In this document: positions 34,331 to 47,314 of the stretch, piece by piece
How positions within the stretch are numbered: the first letter of the stretch is position 1
How the letters are laid out: each line of letters opens with the position of its first letter
NCBI GenBank assembly: GCA_028673005.1
Contig: CM054116.1
Coordinates: 80,612,572 to 80,676,571, forward strand
Direction: 5' to 3'
Source: Tanypteryx hageni
Lineage: Eukaryota > Arthropoda > Insecta > Odonata > Petaluridae
DNA length: 64,000 nt
The notes under the pieces: model-generated
What the model was told of the DNA's origin: nothing
Database searches by the model: none
The model's input: only the letters and a program-made list of their open reading frames with translations
Position numbers and translations under genes: made by a program

Positions 34331-35310
34331 GAATTCGTATTGTTTGGAAGTCATTCGTCAAGAGAAATATATGTGATTAAAAGCGTTTGGCTTATTCGTA
34401 TGGAAAGTGGCTCTGTGTAAATATAACTGATAAATTCCCACATTTGGAAATATAATAAGTTAATATTTATAAGAGGATAACAAGAAATATTTTTTTTCTG
34501 AAATGAGGATTACATTGGAAGGAAAAGATGTCAGAGGTAAATAGAGATCTTATAATGAGGAAAAAGTAGGAAAATATTTTTGAAAGTATGAATTAAGAAT
34601 ATGACCTTAGATAATGACTAATAAATGAAAGATTACGGAATAATTCATATATAACTGCGAATAAATGCTTACTACCTTATATTCTTTGTATGTTGTTAGT
34701 TCGCAATTTTTAGGGTTACAACAGATTCACCTCCGTCATATTATTCGAAACCTGCATTTAAAAGTCCTCACAGCCTTTTCGATAATGGCTTTAATAAAAT
34801 TCAATTTGTCGACGTGAAAATATGTAGGTTATGATGTATAATGCGGAAATTAGATTAAAATAGTGAGAAGTCTGGCAATAAGGTTTCGCGTTTTCTACCC
34901 AATCAATACATTTCCTACTCTTTCGGATTTTTCTCCACTCTATAGTGATTATTTTTGGTAGAAGTGGTCCGTCTTATAATATATAATATTACAATCTCAT
35001 TTTTAGAAAGTTCTGGATGCTATTGAAAAGTCACGACTTCATGTTCACTTATCTTTAAACTTCTCTTATACGTGACGTGTGAAAAATAAAGATTTGACCT
35101 GCAGAAGAGAATGCTTTTCTATCACGGTGTCTATGGCGTGGGTGTTTACTGATTGAAATTATTACCGTGGCACGAATGAGTATAATTTTTCGATGAAATA
35201 ATACATATGAATACAAATTCTTTTAAGAGCGTCGTAAGCACATCAGTCACTTTAGAAGCGATTGTTTACATCAAACTGAATTATGATAAATGATAAAGTA
35301 ATTTTGAAAT
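34331..35310. other. AT-rich non-coding region
   Basis: I see no gene, repeat or structured element here. Confidence 0.5.
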
Positions 35311-35915
35311 GCCCTTTTTAGCGCGATTTAAAAGAATGCGTCTGTCTGTGCACTTGCTTAAATTGAAATTGTGACGAAACTGTAAATAATAGAGAGCTGA
35401 AACTTGGAGTGTAGATTTCTGTGATGCCATTTATTTTTTTACGCTTAAGTTTTGAAAAATATACAAGGTGGGTATTAAAATAAATTAATTATCCGGTGGC
35501 ATAAAAGATAGAAAGCTTAAATTTTGAGGATAAATTTCCATGTACAAACGAGGTTTTAGTGACTGAATATGTGACGGTTTGTTTATTTGTGTGTGTGTAT
35601 TTCTGGCTAATCATCCTCTTGGGCTATTATAACCATAACTCATTATACACTTGATACACTTACAAGAGAGGTGGCGGCATTAGTCTACTCTTAACGAAGA
35701 GCACCAAGGGAGTCAACTGCTTAATGTCATTTCCGAAGGACGGAGCGCTGACTTGCGCGGTCTCCTCAAACCACACAAGTAGGGGAAGGGGACGATCCCA
35801 GGTCGATGCATTCGACCTCCTCCGGATTCGAACCTGGAACCGCTGCGTGGAAAACCATCGCTCTAACTACTCCGCCACCGCCACTCCGAATATGTGGTGG
35901 TATAACCACAAAAGT
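35311..35915. repeat. Dispersed repeat (copy 1), interrupted by a SINE
   Basis: 35311-35578 and 35888-35915 together align with 48005-48340. They share 'TAGCGC.ATTTAAAA', 'TGTCTGT..(A/T)CTTGCTTAAATT', 'GAGAGCTGA.ACTTG.AGTGTAGAT', 'GGCATAAAA' and 'GAATATGTG.(C/T)GGTATAACCAC'. The unit is about 330 bp, non-coding and of unknown class. Copy 1 is split by the SINE listed next. Confidence 0.65.
35579..35887 (-). mobile_element. tRNA-derived SINE with target duplication
   Basis: On the minus strand the head reads GTGGCGGAGTAGTTAGAGCG (A-box region) and GGTTCGAATCC (B box, 35824-35834), with tRNA-like spacing. The 3' end is an AC-rich/AAATAAAC tail. The flanking 14-mers at 35565-35578 and 35888-35901 (GAATATGTGACGGT and GAATATGTGGTGGT) match at 12 of 14 and are the target duplication. 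The related uninterrupted copy at 48.3 kb has this site once. It would be transcribed by RNA polymerase III and mobilised by a partner non-LTR element. It carries no protein. Confidence 0.8.
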
Positions 35916-36990
35916 TAATTAAGATAAGCTAAATTGACGCATATAACAGGTAATAACATTCCTCAGTTTGTCAATTAGGTTATTGGGAGAACTCTTCATT
36001 ACGAAATAAAACAAAATATTACCGAATTTAATAATAGAAGAAAAAACGTGCTAATTTTACTCCTGCTCATGGCTAACACTCGATTTGTTTATTAATCATT
36101 TCAAAATTTTTAGCTTAAATTGATATAAGCGTACTTAAAGATTTTCCCATTAGTAACGTATTCTACCAGGCATTTATGTGAATGACTTTAAATATTTTTA
36201 CTATATAATGTATATTTGTTAAATTTCTTTAGCGTTTTTTATTATTCTGTAACGTCAGGTTTAGAAAAGTCATAGAGAAATTGAGAGGCTATCGAAAATT
36301 GTCAATTTTGGACGGATTACAGTGACATTTGACAGGAAAGCGCATTAAGTATCATGTCCGAGTCTTTTGGAGTTGCCAAAAAGAAGCCACATAAATGCAT
36401 GCCAAACAAAAAAAACCTGCATAAGTTTTAGGATTGAAGAAACGTCTTCATAAGTGTTCCTTGAACGTACGTTCATGATTACAAGCTTAACGATAAATTA
36501 CTTCCATGTGGAACCTGTTTCCAAGCTTTAAAAGAAATAGCAGCTGATGATTCTCGGTCGTACGACTTACCATCGCATTTTTTATTTTTAAGCGGCTCAT
36601 AAACAGCATTTCGTGGCCTTTTACAGTGAGCGTATCAACGATAACGCAAACGAGTACATACGATCCCGATTTGAGCCCGTGGCCAATGGGAGCCAGACCC
36701 GCCAACCGCCCCTTTACAAACGCCGGCAAAGTTTTTCTGCCTTACTGAAAAGATGAAGCAGATTAATATAATTTATGAAATGAAGAAATGTGATAAAATT
36801 AAGGCATGCAGAATTTTTTCATCTACAAATAAACAGAAAATCTATCTCATCTCTCTATTTAAAAAAATTATGGTTAATTCAAGGAGAAATTATCAAGGAA
36901 GTCTTATGACTGACATCAAATCGACAAACTATTTATCTCCAATAGCCCTAAAAACGTTCTTTTTTAGAATCCAATGTGGGAGATTAGCCA

Positions 36991-37015
36991 CTGACGAGGG
37001 CTGTTTTGTATCCGA
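36991..37015 (+). ncRNA. Degenerate hammerhead-like motif
   Basis: CTGACGA (fits CUGANGA), GGGCTGTTTTGTATCC, then GAA. The flanking CATATGATTTTTCCAAC equals the CATCTGATTTTTCCAAC flank of the motif at 15508. Helix II is partly broken (GG/CC) and the final A of GAAA is lost. Confidence 0.35.
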
Positions 37016-37898
37016 ATTGCACATATGATTTTTCCAACCCTTTTATGTATATTGGAGAGACGCAATGTCTCAATTAGAGTGGATTGTATAAATAAAAATC
37101 AGAACTTTATCAATTGTTGAGATTTTGATAAACCACCACTTAACTATATGATCTCTCTAACACTACCTACAATACCATATAAAGCTATCACGAGAGAGTG
37201 CATAAACACCTAAATCGATATTTTTTCAAAACCCTTTCTCTTTCACTCCCTATTGAGATCCTAACCTCACTCCATTTTCCATCCTATCACAATCGAGATA
37301 TCATAATTCATTTTTGTTATATTAAGTTATAATTATAATAGTTTATTTTTTATTTTCTCATATTTTAGAATTATTTTTTCCAATATCCTTGTGCTATTTT
37401 TGGAATAACTAAAAGAAAAAAGAACAAATTGCGAAAACAGATTTTCACCGTGTAGTTAAGCTAATCCGATTTTTCCTCCCTCTCTGTCCTATATCCGTCG
37501 TGTACCTTTACAAATGAACGGGATTTTCTCTCTCACTCTCTTGGTCGCAGAATATCCTTTTTTACTTTCCCAAGAACGTTAATAGCTTCCCTAACTCTGA
37601 GTAGAAGGAGGAACAAGCCACGCCTCTCTCTCTCTACCTCCTCTCGCGACCAATTCTCCCCTCTGCACTTCCCACAAGTCCAATTCGTTCGTCCCATGCT
37701 GTGCCAGGTCGACAATGCTCTCTGGTCCCCGCCTTTCAATCCACCCATCCCATCCACCTTCTTTTTACCCCACCCAACAAAGACATTCCCCAAGCAACAC
37801 TCGCTTTTCCCAATGCGCGCGCATGAGCTTCCCCGATTCATACGCCTCCATCCCTCTCCTACACAACCCATCAAAATACATTCCGCAATGCATCGAAG

Positions 37899-38024
<126 letters not shown>

Positions 38025-38602
38025 CTACCATATTCCTTTCCCTCCATACCAAGTTTTCATAGCCCTGCGCATGATAGAAATTGTAAAATACATCGTTGAG
38101 AATGGCATTATGCAGTAAATTGCCCATGCGGTTGGGAAAAAAGCGCTAAACTTTAGGTCATGGATCGGCACCAAAAGCCAAGAGACTCCCAACATGTGGC
38201 AAGTGAAGCTATAAGAAAAAAGCGGCACTTAAAATTTTACGGTCAATTTCCAATTGTTCATTAAAATTATAGTCATAGAACCACTTATGTCGAAACTTTT
38301 ACGCAAAAAATTGCTTGGGCTTGATTTTTACTAATATGACAGCACTGACTTTGTACATAACTTCCTATGTGAACTTATATTTGGCCTACTGAAGCATTCG
38401 CAACTTCCAATGTGTGCCGCCGAGGAGTTCTCAACTACAATTACGGTCAACCATGTAGATGAGGCGGCCGACCCTTTGGCAATAGTTTGATCAAATAATT
38501 TCGGTGTGGTATCCTTCCATGGACTATACAAATATCTCGGTATTTTTACATTATTATATCACCTATCGTCAAATATAATATTTTTTAAATCCTTTGCTGC
38601 CA

Positions 38603-38630
38603 TTGAGGATGGCGACTTTGTAGCCGAAAC
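38603..38630 (+). ncRNA. Degenerate hammerhead-like motif
   Basis: TTGAGGATGGC, loop GACTTTGTA, GCC, GAAAC. The GGC/GCC stem and GAAA are kept and CUGANGA is off by one base. It shares ACTTTGTAGCCGAAA-type sequence with 15508 (CTTTGTAGCCGAAA). Confidence 0.3.
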
Positions 38631-40387
38631 ACTTCCATGAGTTACCTAGCCGCTTTTTCACATCACCTCGCAAGCCTTTGTAATAACAAGCGATCACTCG
38701 GTCAAATGACGAAAGAAAGACGAATAAATTCATGATACGCAAAATTTACAGGCAGAGTTCGGACTCTCTCCTCTCTCTTGATTTCGGTCACGCCAGAGGT
38801 CCACCACCATCTCCCAATTTCAAATTAGATTTCCACCGTCTTTATCCTCCTCCTTCCACTCACGTAGTCTTTACGCCCTTGCATAAATCATTTTTTTCCT
38901 ACGCGATCGAATTCATTAAAAGAAGGGAAACCTTGGAATGGTTAAGCAATCTTTCAACGCAGCGGGAGAGGGAGGACATTCTCTGCTCCGAATTGAATCC
39001 TTAATCACATCCCTCCTACTACTATTCCCTCTCCTCCTCCGCCGCCGTGTCGTCCCATTTTATCCTTCCCGTGATTCCCTGAGAAACCAACGGCGAGTGC
39101 CGCAACCCAGTGACCATCGATTCTTCCCCGACATTATTCACGCGACGCTGCGTTTACAAAAACTTCGTTTATTTTCAGAAAATTTAGTCGTGTTCTCTTC
39201 GTCTCATATTTGATTGTTCTATAGTTGTTAAATTTCGTTACTTTGGAAAACCCATTTTGGTTTACGTGGTAGGAAGATTAATTTTATGATGGTGATCTGG
39301 GAAGACTAAGGTATTAATTTTAATTATACGCTTTCCATGAAACTTTTTCGTATTAACTGTTTGTTCAAAGATGGAACCTCTTTGCATTCATTATTGAACG
39401 TAATAAACGACTTGATGTAGGTAATCGTTGATCCGAAGATCCAAACATCGGTAACACTGAAGCAAAGATACAATTCGCTACATTGGCTATAGTTTCGGAA
39501 TACGCCACCGTATCTAGCAGCAGCCTGATGTCCTAAATTTAGTGAATTGTATGGCAAGTGACTGATTCCGAGGATTCCTATGAATTTCAAAGCTATATTT
39601 TATTTGTAGCATTGCTTACCTTTGCCGTGCATAGGCAAACACATGTGTTATTGGCTGATTCCCCGTGCAAGGGTTGTGACATCCAGTATTCCCGTTCTAA
39701 GATTATCCGTATAATACTTTTTGGTAAATTGAGCATATCATGAATTTGTTTTATCCTTAAAACCGATTGTTCAGATAAACGAATAACGATGAACGGTTTA
39801 GAAGTTTTTAAATGTATTGATGTTTCAAATATTTTGTTTAAAGCGATAGCTATGAAGAGTGAATATTTTAAATCATTCATGACTTTTATTTTGTTACATA
39901 AGAAAGATTTCAAATGATAAGCCCCTAAAAGAATTCTCTTTGTGTAGAATTCGATCCATACTATCATCGATGCCGTAGATAACTAAGGCTTTCAGAAAAC
40001 AGTTGGAAAACAAGGCGTGCATTTTAACTGCAAAGCAGCCGACCTCAGTAGCGTTCCGCCGACGATTGATCCTTGAATCGATGGACCACCATTGAGGATT
40101 TGGAGCTTTTTCCAAACCCTTTTATGGGAAGCATATTTTCTTAGGCTACCGAAATGGTCTCCAACCTTAATTTGAGATTGACATCTCATTTTCGAAATAA
40201 CTATCTTTACACGCAAAGTTGCAGGCGTTACATATATATAATATATTTTCAAGGTTGTTTGTTTGTATGTTTGTTCGCTAAAAACTCAAGAACGACTTTA
40301 CTTATATTCACCAAATTTTTAATACAGAATCATGCTATTAGAAATTAACTAATCCACTACTTTTTAATCCTTTCTCTACAGAATAAA

Positions 40388-40741
40388 TAAGGACTTGGAG
40401 GAGAATGCTGAAGATAAAATGGACAGATAGGATGAAAAACGATGGAGTGCTAGGAAGAGTAGGAGAGAAGCGAATGATTATACAGACTGTTAGAAAGAGG
40501 AAGGCAAACTGGGTTGGACATTACCTGAGGAGAGAGAGAGTACGATTAAAGATGTGTTAGAAGGAAAACTAGATGGAAAAAGGGAAAGAGGTAGGAAAAG
40601 GTTTCAGCTGATAGACGATTTGAAAGGGAAAGAGAGTTATCAAGATATGAAGAGGACAGCGGAAAATAGGAGTATATGGAGAACCAGGTTTAACCATGAA
40701 TAATCACGGACCTGTCTACGGACAGATTACCTATGATGATG
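40388..40741 (+). mobile_element. RTE-type non-LTR retrotransposon, 3' fragment (copy A), with 10-bp target duplication
   Basis: The plus strand encodes TWRRMLKIKWTDRMKND, GEKRMIIQTVRKRKANWVGH, YLRRER, a frameshift near 40541, then DVLEGKLDGKRERGRKRF, QLIDDLKGKESYQDM and RSIWRTRFNHE with a stop. It is the C-terminal tail of an RTE ORF, 5'-truncated. The end reads CCTATGATGATG. A perfect direct repeat ACAGAATAAA flanks it (40378-40387 and 40742-40751), so it is an individual 5'-truncated insertion. The sequence is closer to copy B (55988-56428) than to copy C. Confidence 0.85.
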
Positions 40742-40890
40742 ACAGAATAAAGCCTTAAAAAGGCAATTTAAAATTTTAATTGCAGTTGTTAAGTCTTCAG
40801 AATAGACAAAAGTATAGCGTTATTCCCTTCCCGCTTTTCTTGTCATCATCGTAGCAACAGGTACATAACAACGTGCAAATATAGGTATAT

Positions 40891-41176
40891 GAAAAGCAAC
40901 GCAATCGTTATTAATGATAGAATATTTCCTTTTTGATAAGTAAAATTATTATATTATATATTTATTATGCTTATTGACGTGCGATTCGAATTTCGTGATG
41001 AAATAAGATTAATTTCCTTTTCAAGAATACGTAGAAAAGCAATGTAATCGTCATTAATGCTAGAATATTACCATTTTGGTAAGTAAAATTACCATATTAT
41101 ACCTTTATTATGCTTATTTACATGCAATTAAACTTTTGTGATGAAATCAGATTCATTTCCCTTACAAGAATAGGTA
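40891..41176. repeat. Diverged tandem duplication, 143-bp unit
   Basis: 40891-41033 and 41034-41176 align at a constant offset of 143 bp (for example AAAGCAACGCAATCGTTATT with AAAGCAATGTAATCGTCATT). Many substitutions make it an older duplication. Confidence 0.8.
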
Positions 41177-41556
41177 GAGTGATATTATCATTAGTTAATA
41201 TATTCAGGTTAACTTGCATTATGCTTGGAGTTGCTACCTACGACAATAATAATGACTTGCAAATGAAATAAATTAAGCACGCATAGGAAAAAAACAAATT
41301 CATTCAAGTTTTAATTACATATCTATTCTTATTGTAATTAAAAAATAAATTTAGGGAAATTTAGTAAATTGAATTTGCAATAAAATTAATTAGTAAAAAA
41401 ATTTAGTATACAAGCTTTGACTGGAAGCAGCGCCGTGTTCTTCTGCTATTATATATATATATATGATTTTTACAAAATACATAACGAAATCAAGATTTTT
41501 AAAGCGGAGATTAAGAGCAGGGCTACCACAATTAAATAAATAATCAAAATCGTATA

Positions 41557-41591
41557 CTACTTTCCCGAGCGAAGCCGAGCGATTCAGTTAG

Positions 41592-41643
<52 letters not shown>
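41557..41643 (-). repeat. Dispersed repeat end next to (TA)n
   Basis: On the minus strand the TA run (41598-41643) is followed by ACTAACTGAATCGCTCGGCT and TCGCTCGGGAAAGT. The same order, TA run then ACTAGCTGAATTGTCCGGCT and TCCCTCGGGAAAGT, occurs on the plus strand at 6609-6663. This is a recurring repeat terminus of unknown class. Confidence 0.6.
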
Positions 41644-41648
<5 letters not shown>

Positions 41649-44600
41649 ATATCTTTACATGGTTTTCTTTCTGCGTATGAATTTCCGTGTATAGATATAA
41701 ATTTTTTGGTGATCTCAAATGAAAATATCCGATTGTTTCATTTTTCTGTGAATTCATGCAAAGATCTACAAAAGTATGCGTTATAGAAATATGTACTTAC
41801 CTTGATCTAAACGATAAAAGAGCAATAAAAAGACGAGTAAGGAAGGAGCTGCTGAAGCAGATAGTAAATGGTGGTTTTTTCAACAAATTTTAGGCAAACA
41901 GACGGACAAACCGAGAAAACATGCATAACAAAACAGAATACTAAATCTATTGTCGAAAAAAATATGTCTCTATCTGCTTTCGTTTAGAAGGTGTTAGCGG
42001 ACGGACAAACCGATTGCATAAGCGGATTTAAAAAAAAACGCTAGAAAAAGACTCTCAGAAAATCTTTCTTAATATCCCAATCGTTTTACGGCATGATCGG
42101 AATTTGCATACGACATCATCTATCTACCGAATTCCTTAGGCGCTCTATGAAATTTAAGAACGCCTGGCATAAGGAAACAAATCCGTTCCACATCGATACA
42201 AGTGGAGACTCGTGCATAAAATACGACTTAAAAGAGATTCCATTTCTCCGAGACATTTGCCTTGAGCACACAGCGTGCGCAATTTAATGTTCTTTTCACC
42301 TCCGCCCTCTTTGTTTTGAGCAGTCACTCGCACCTTGACCAATCTTATCTCTCCAATCAAAAACCCTTTCCCACCCACCCGAGGCGTTTTCTCCCCATTC
42401 TTCCCTTTCGCCTCGCACGCGCCGGCCCGTTCCACACACATTTCCCTTCCAAACAACCCTTTTTCCTCTTGGCCGATCCTCGATATTTTCCCGCCCATGC
42501 CGCCTAACCGTCTACTCGCATGGTAGATGAACTCCAATGGCCGCAGAATTTCTAACTTTATTTCCGTCGTGAATATATCACGTCTTAGCTGTTATAATTT
42601 TCTAAGTCGACCATATTAATATGTTTGCATCCGCTTCTTCGATCTATCAAGTGTGCGAAATTCTGATCGACAACGTGGTCGGCCTTTAAAAGTGAGGTCT
42701 CAATTTAGCCTTAGATGGAAGCTAAAATCGACCTAGTGAGTTTGAGCACGGTACGAAAATTCATTTTTATATCGAAAAATTTTCTCTGCAGTTTTCGATT
42801 TAGATTGGTCCGTGATGGTGGTAGATCGATCTTATTGCAAAAAGAGTTGAATCGTTTGCTTCTTTGAGCTTGCATCTTTCTGATTTTATAACCACGATCG
42901 TTTTCTTTTGTTTTATTATCCTATACTTAATTAACTGACTTCATAGAAATGGGTAATATTTCCACTAATGTTCTGAATTATGCTTTTTCCTTATTTTGAT
43001 TTAACAGTTTCAAGAATACCATCCTCTCCGTCTCGTGAATTTCAAATCAGTTCCGTATCTTATACCGGTAAAACATCAGCAATGTTTAATAGGAAGTCAT
43101 ACAAAACAGGTCGCAACCGGAATAAATGAACAATCGTAATAAATCCGAAAACGCGCATTGCTTCGCCATCCGTCGTACAAAATCGCAAGATCGTCCTTTC
43201 TCTTGATTTTAAATCATATTTTATCTATCTTCATTATTTTTTAATCGAAATCTGAATCCAATTATACGCCATTACCTCGTCTCCCGAGTTATCAGATGGC
43301 AATGGAACTAAAAATAACAGCGTCGGCAGATTCGTTTGGCACCGATGTAACCACGTTTTTCGCTTTGACATCTCACTCACTCACAGTTCCACCATTCGCT
43401 CATACACACCCGCGCGCGCGCACACACACACACACGAAACATGGTACGGACGTGAGGCAAGGAATAATTACCGAAGATCCCTCCGGGCTAACCTATAATA
43501 GCATCCACCTCATACCATACCCCACCGCCGCACCATCCTCCCATCCACCTCCCCATCGCAATCATCCCCCCACCCGCTTTTTTATATCGACTTCACCCCT
43601 GCCCTCCTACCTCCCGCCTCTTCCCCTTCTCCCTCCGCTGATTCCCCTCCCCACTCGACACCGTATGGAAGTCATTGTCAGGTATATGGAGGGAAGGTAT
43701 TCACGGGGTATAAATTCTGACTTCCACCTCTCCTACCCTCTTCCTCTCTCCCTCTCTACCCTTCCCAAGGAGGAAGTTGGGGGACCCCCCTCCTGCCTCG
43801 GCGTCAGGAGAGATACGTACAGTCGGTCCGACCCAATCCCAAACCCCATTCCACCCCCCGTTTCTCTGTGATCACCTTCCTCCCTGACTGCCTATCTACC
43901 CACCTATCTACCGTAGTGACTATACCAGTCTCATGCAGATGCAAACCCACCCCTGCACACACACTATCTCATCCCCACACCACTCTCCCGTCTCGCATAG
44001 ACTTCATCCCCCTCCCATCCCTTTCATCATCCCCCACCCGACTGGAATACTCCGATTCCCGCCCCCGCAATGCACAAACACACACATACACGCGCCCGGG
44101 TCGTTAATTCCTCGCATGAGTTATGATTCGAATTTGTGGCTGCCAGCCCGCGGCATTATTCACCCAGGGGGGGCGGCGAAGCGCAGGGAAAGAGTGGGGA
44201 GGGAGGGAGGTTCCGTCGGATGGTAGGGAAATACGCAGAGAAAGGGAGCGAGAGAGAGAGTTAAAGGGAGGGATAGTACCACCGTCTTTATTTATGTAAT
44301 GTAAAAGGGATGGGCCGCCTGAGATGAGTTACGGCCTCTCTCTCCGTCCCTCTCTACCTCCGTATTCCTCTCTCTCCTTCCTCTTACCGCCTCATAACCT
44401 CTTCGGTGTAGTGGAAGGGATGGTATTTATACTTTCCCGTGTGTTACGTTCGCCTCTTACAGAGCTTATACCTTGTTGGCGGAGAGGAATTCTTTTTTGT
44501 TAAATGCATTTCTAATCTGAAGTCGAGGGAATAGAGGAGAAAGAGGAAGAAGGGAGTGGGAGTGAAGCGATACGCAAAGGGTTGAGGTGGAGGAAAGTAA

Positions 44601-47010
44601 AGGGGAGTAAAACGTGAGTTTCTTTCGAGTTAATATGATTAATTAAGGGATTATCATTTTATTTAATTGCATATGATTAGGGATTTTATTGCGGAAACGG
44701 TTCTATCGATTTCGCCCGAATATCGTTAAAGGTTTAATAGCGTCGGCTTTACCTTGCCGTCCGCTTTTTCGGGCGGATAAAACTTTTCCATCTGCCGATC
44801 CGAATGAAATGTGTATTTTTTACCCTTTCTCATTATTATAAAGTAGTATTATTTATTCTTATCTCGGCTTCGTCCATAAATATATGTATTTATTAACTCG
44901 CGTCGTTTCAACGAAATCTACTGTAGGAATATTGCTTTTCGTTCTTACCATGCGTTCCCATTGATGTTTTAATCGTTCCGTTAGGAATTCAATGTTTTAT
45001 ATAACCTGATAGTTGTTATAAAATTTATAACAAATACTTATTACTACGATTGGAAAATTTGCTACTATTAGCTAATTGTTAGTATTTCCTTTATTCTTCT
45101 TTATTCTCTTGATTTTAAACTAACCTCATAAAAGTTTGATTTACATAAATTTTGTTTATTTTACTACCTAAATGTTTATAACGAAACTAATAGTGAATAA
45201 GCGTAACTTATTATGCATTGTTTTAGTTGATTAATGGCTGAAAGTTGGCACTTGTTAAATTAAGAAAGATTTCAGATCATAGTGGTGTAGTCATTTGCGA
45301 CAACAAAAGTGAATTACAAATATAATAGCTATTTAAATTCCTTCATCTTGCTTGTAATTCACAGAGAATAATCCCTTGAATGTTTGAATACTTTCTAACT
45401 TGGGTTTCTAGATTTTTAAAGTATTCATTTACCAACCAAATGTTTTTAGGGTGCTCAAATCACAAAAAATAACTTCTAAAATATTGTAAAATGTTTGTTT
45501 TCATTTGTAATTAGTGTGCAATTGTAGATTGTTACGCGCGAAAAGAAGTGGACTATATACTATTGCGCTGAAACATGGAATTTTCAGGCGTTTTTTTATT
45601 GTTTCAGACTTACAAATTTGGAAATTTGTCGACTTACACAGATTCCGTTGCCCCGATTGAAAACTCTTCGCGAATAATATTCGTAATTCCTCCAGAAGAA
45701 AACCTCAACTTTATGTGGTTTTTGAGAGAAAGTGAGGGAGGGGAGACGCATTCGGCTTTTACCTTCATTTCTCGGCCCGCCTTCAGGATAAAACAGAGAC
45801 ACTTTAATGCACCGTAGAGGTGAAAAAAAGATATCGCGGAGAGACTTCGATCAGACCGGAAAAAAATGCCCTCATAAAAATCGTGCGACGCAACTCGATA
45901 GAGGGAAGGGGGAGGAGCAGACACACGCCCGGTATCGGATCGATGGAGGAGTAAGAGGAGTATGAGGTTTCTATGGTACAGTCGGGTCGACCCGCATGGG
46001 GGTCGTTTCGGGGTCTCCCAAAATGCCGGCAACAAGCCACGCATACATGCGCCGCACGTTTCGCCCACCCGCTGATGCTGCGGATGGACCGCGGAATGAG
46101 ATTCCCGAAGAGTTGAATGAAATACTCGGGTGAGAACATTGTTCCCTCCCTCTCCCTCTTCCTTCCTTTCATTCCTCACACTCCTTCCCCATTCCCTCCC
46201 TCACTCACTGACCATCCATTCTTCCCTTCCCTCTCTGCTTGGAACAGTAATTCATTTTACCCATAACGAGCCGCGCTCTTTCGGATGAATTTCGGTATGT
46301 AAAAACGGAGGCTTAGAGGTGTAGGGAGTGCCAAATGGTCCGGAGATGAAGCGTGGAAATAGAAGAAGAGGAAAGAGTGTTAGGAAATATAAGAGGGATA
46401 ATGGAAAGAATGTAGAGAGATAGTTAAAGAGGAGATAGGGGGAAGGAAGACAGGATGAGAAAGAGAGAGATTTGCGGTGTGTATTCGAGTTGTAAATATT
46501 ATCCGAGCCTCTTATTCATCCGATCCTCGCCGTGATTAATTCCTTTTCACCGCTCGCATCGTTCTTGCTTTCAACACATCGTTAATCTCTTAAAGCTTTT
46601 AGGATGCTGGGGAGAACGCCGTTGTAAGAAAGTAAGTGGGGAATTATAAGGGTTTGGACGAACGTCTCCTGTTTTATTTAGTTCGTTAAAAAATGCATTA
46701 TTTAAAAACTTTCGTCACGGATTTTAGTTTCCTGAAAACAGGTCTCGTAGTGAAGAATTTTGACGGTCTTCGCTGTTGTGTTGACGAAATCATGGAATAT
46801 TAAAAAATTAAGTTTTATTTTTCTCCCTAAAATATTTCCATATGCTGATAACATTCTGTAAGTAGTTTTCCAAAATGTTTTTTCCTAAATTTCATGCAAA
46901 GTAATATGTACTTCATTTTGTTAAAAGGTTCCGCGAATACTTGGTTTTATTAATTTTTTTAATATAACCGGTGATTTTGATTCAATCTGATTGATAATAA
47001 TAGATAAGAT

Positions 47011-47306
47011 CAGTGTTTCCCAAACCGGGTTCCTCGGAACACTGTGCTACCGCAGATGATTGTTTGCGGTGCTGCGAACGACATACGTAGTTGAGTAAAT
47101 ACATCAGCGATTTAAAAATGCTGATTTGTTATAAGGCAAAGATTTTTTCCTCTGATAAACTGATAATGATCTATTTCCAACAAATGAATGCGTCCAAACG
47201 TCATGATATCCAATTGTAAAAAATATAAAAGCTTGTTTCATAGTGTCGCTAAATTCTGTTTATCTTTGACAGGATGCCGAGCCTACAAAAAATTTGGAGA
47301 CCATTA
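47011..47306. mobile_element. hAT-type MITE, 296 bp
   Basis: The left end is CAGTGTTTCCCAAACCGGG. The reverse complement of the right end is TAATGGTCTCCAAATTTTTTG. The flanking 8-mers GATAAGAT (47003-47010) and GATTAGAT (47307-47314) match at 7 of 8. Its interior aligns with the MITE at 13031-13269 (CCTCTGATAAACTGAT, ATGAATGCGTCCAAACG versus ATAGATGCGTTCAAAGG), so it is the same family, longer by an insertion. It is non-coding. Confidence 0.7.
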
Positions 47307-47314
47307 GATTAGAT

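Larger units (their letters stand above)
40752..47002. other. Non-coding region with tandem repeat, microsatellite and several GC islands
   Basis: Includes the 143-bp duplication (40891-41176), (TA)n at 41598-41643, C-rich islands at 42290-42500 and 43480-43870 with CA/CG tracts at 43410-43435, purine/pyrimidine islands at 44160-44620 and 45890-46480, and otherwise AT-rich sequence. Open frames up to 191 codons in the islands are low-complexity Pro/Ser/Leu strings. No exon is defended. Confidence 0.45.

Noticed and set aside
36753..37028. 91-codon open frame on the plus strand
   Set aside because: Lys/Ile-rich with no recognised domain. It overlaps the hammerhead-like repeat at its end.
43296..43871. 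191-codon open frame on the plus strand
   Set aside because: Lies in a C/T-rich island, is dominated by Pro/Ser/His/Thr, overlaps other open frames and has no domain. It is compositional.
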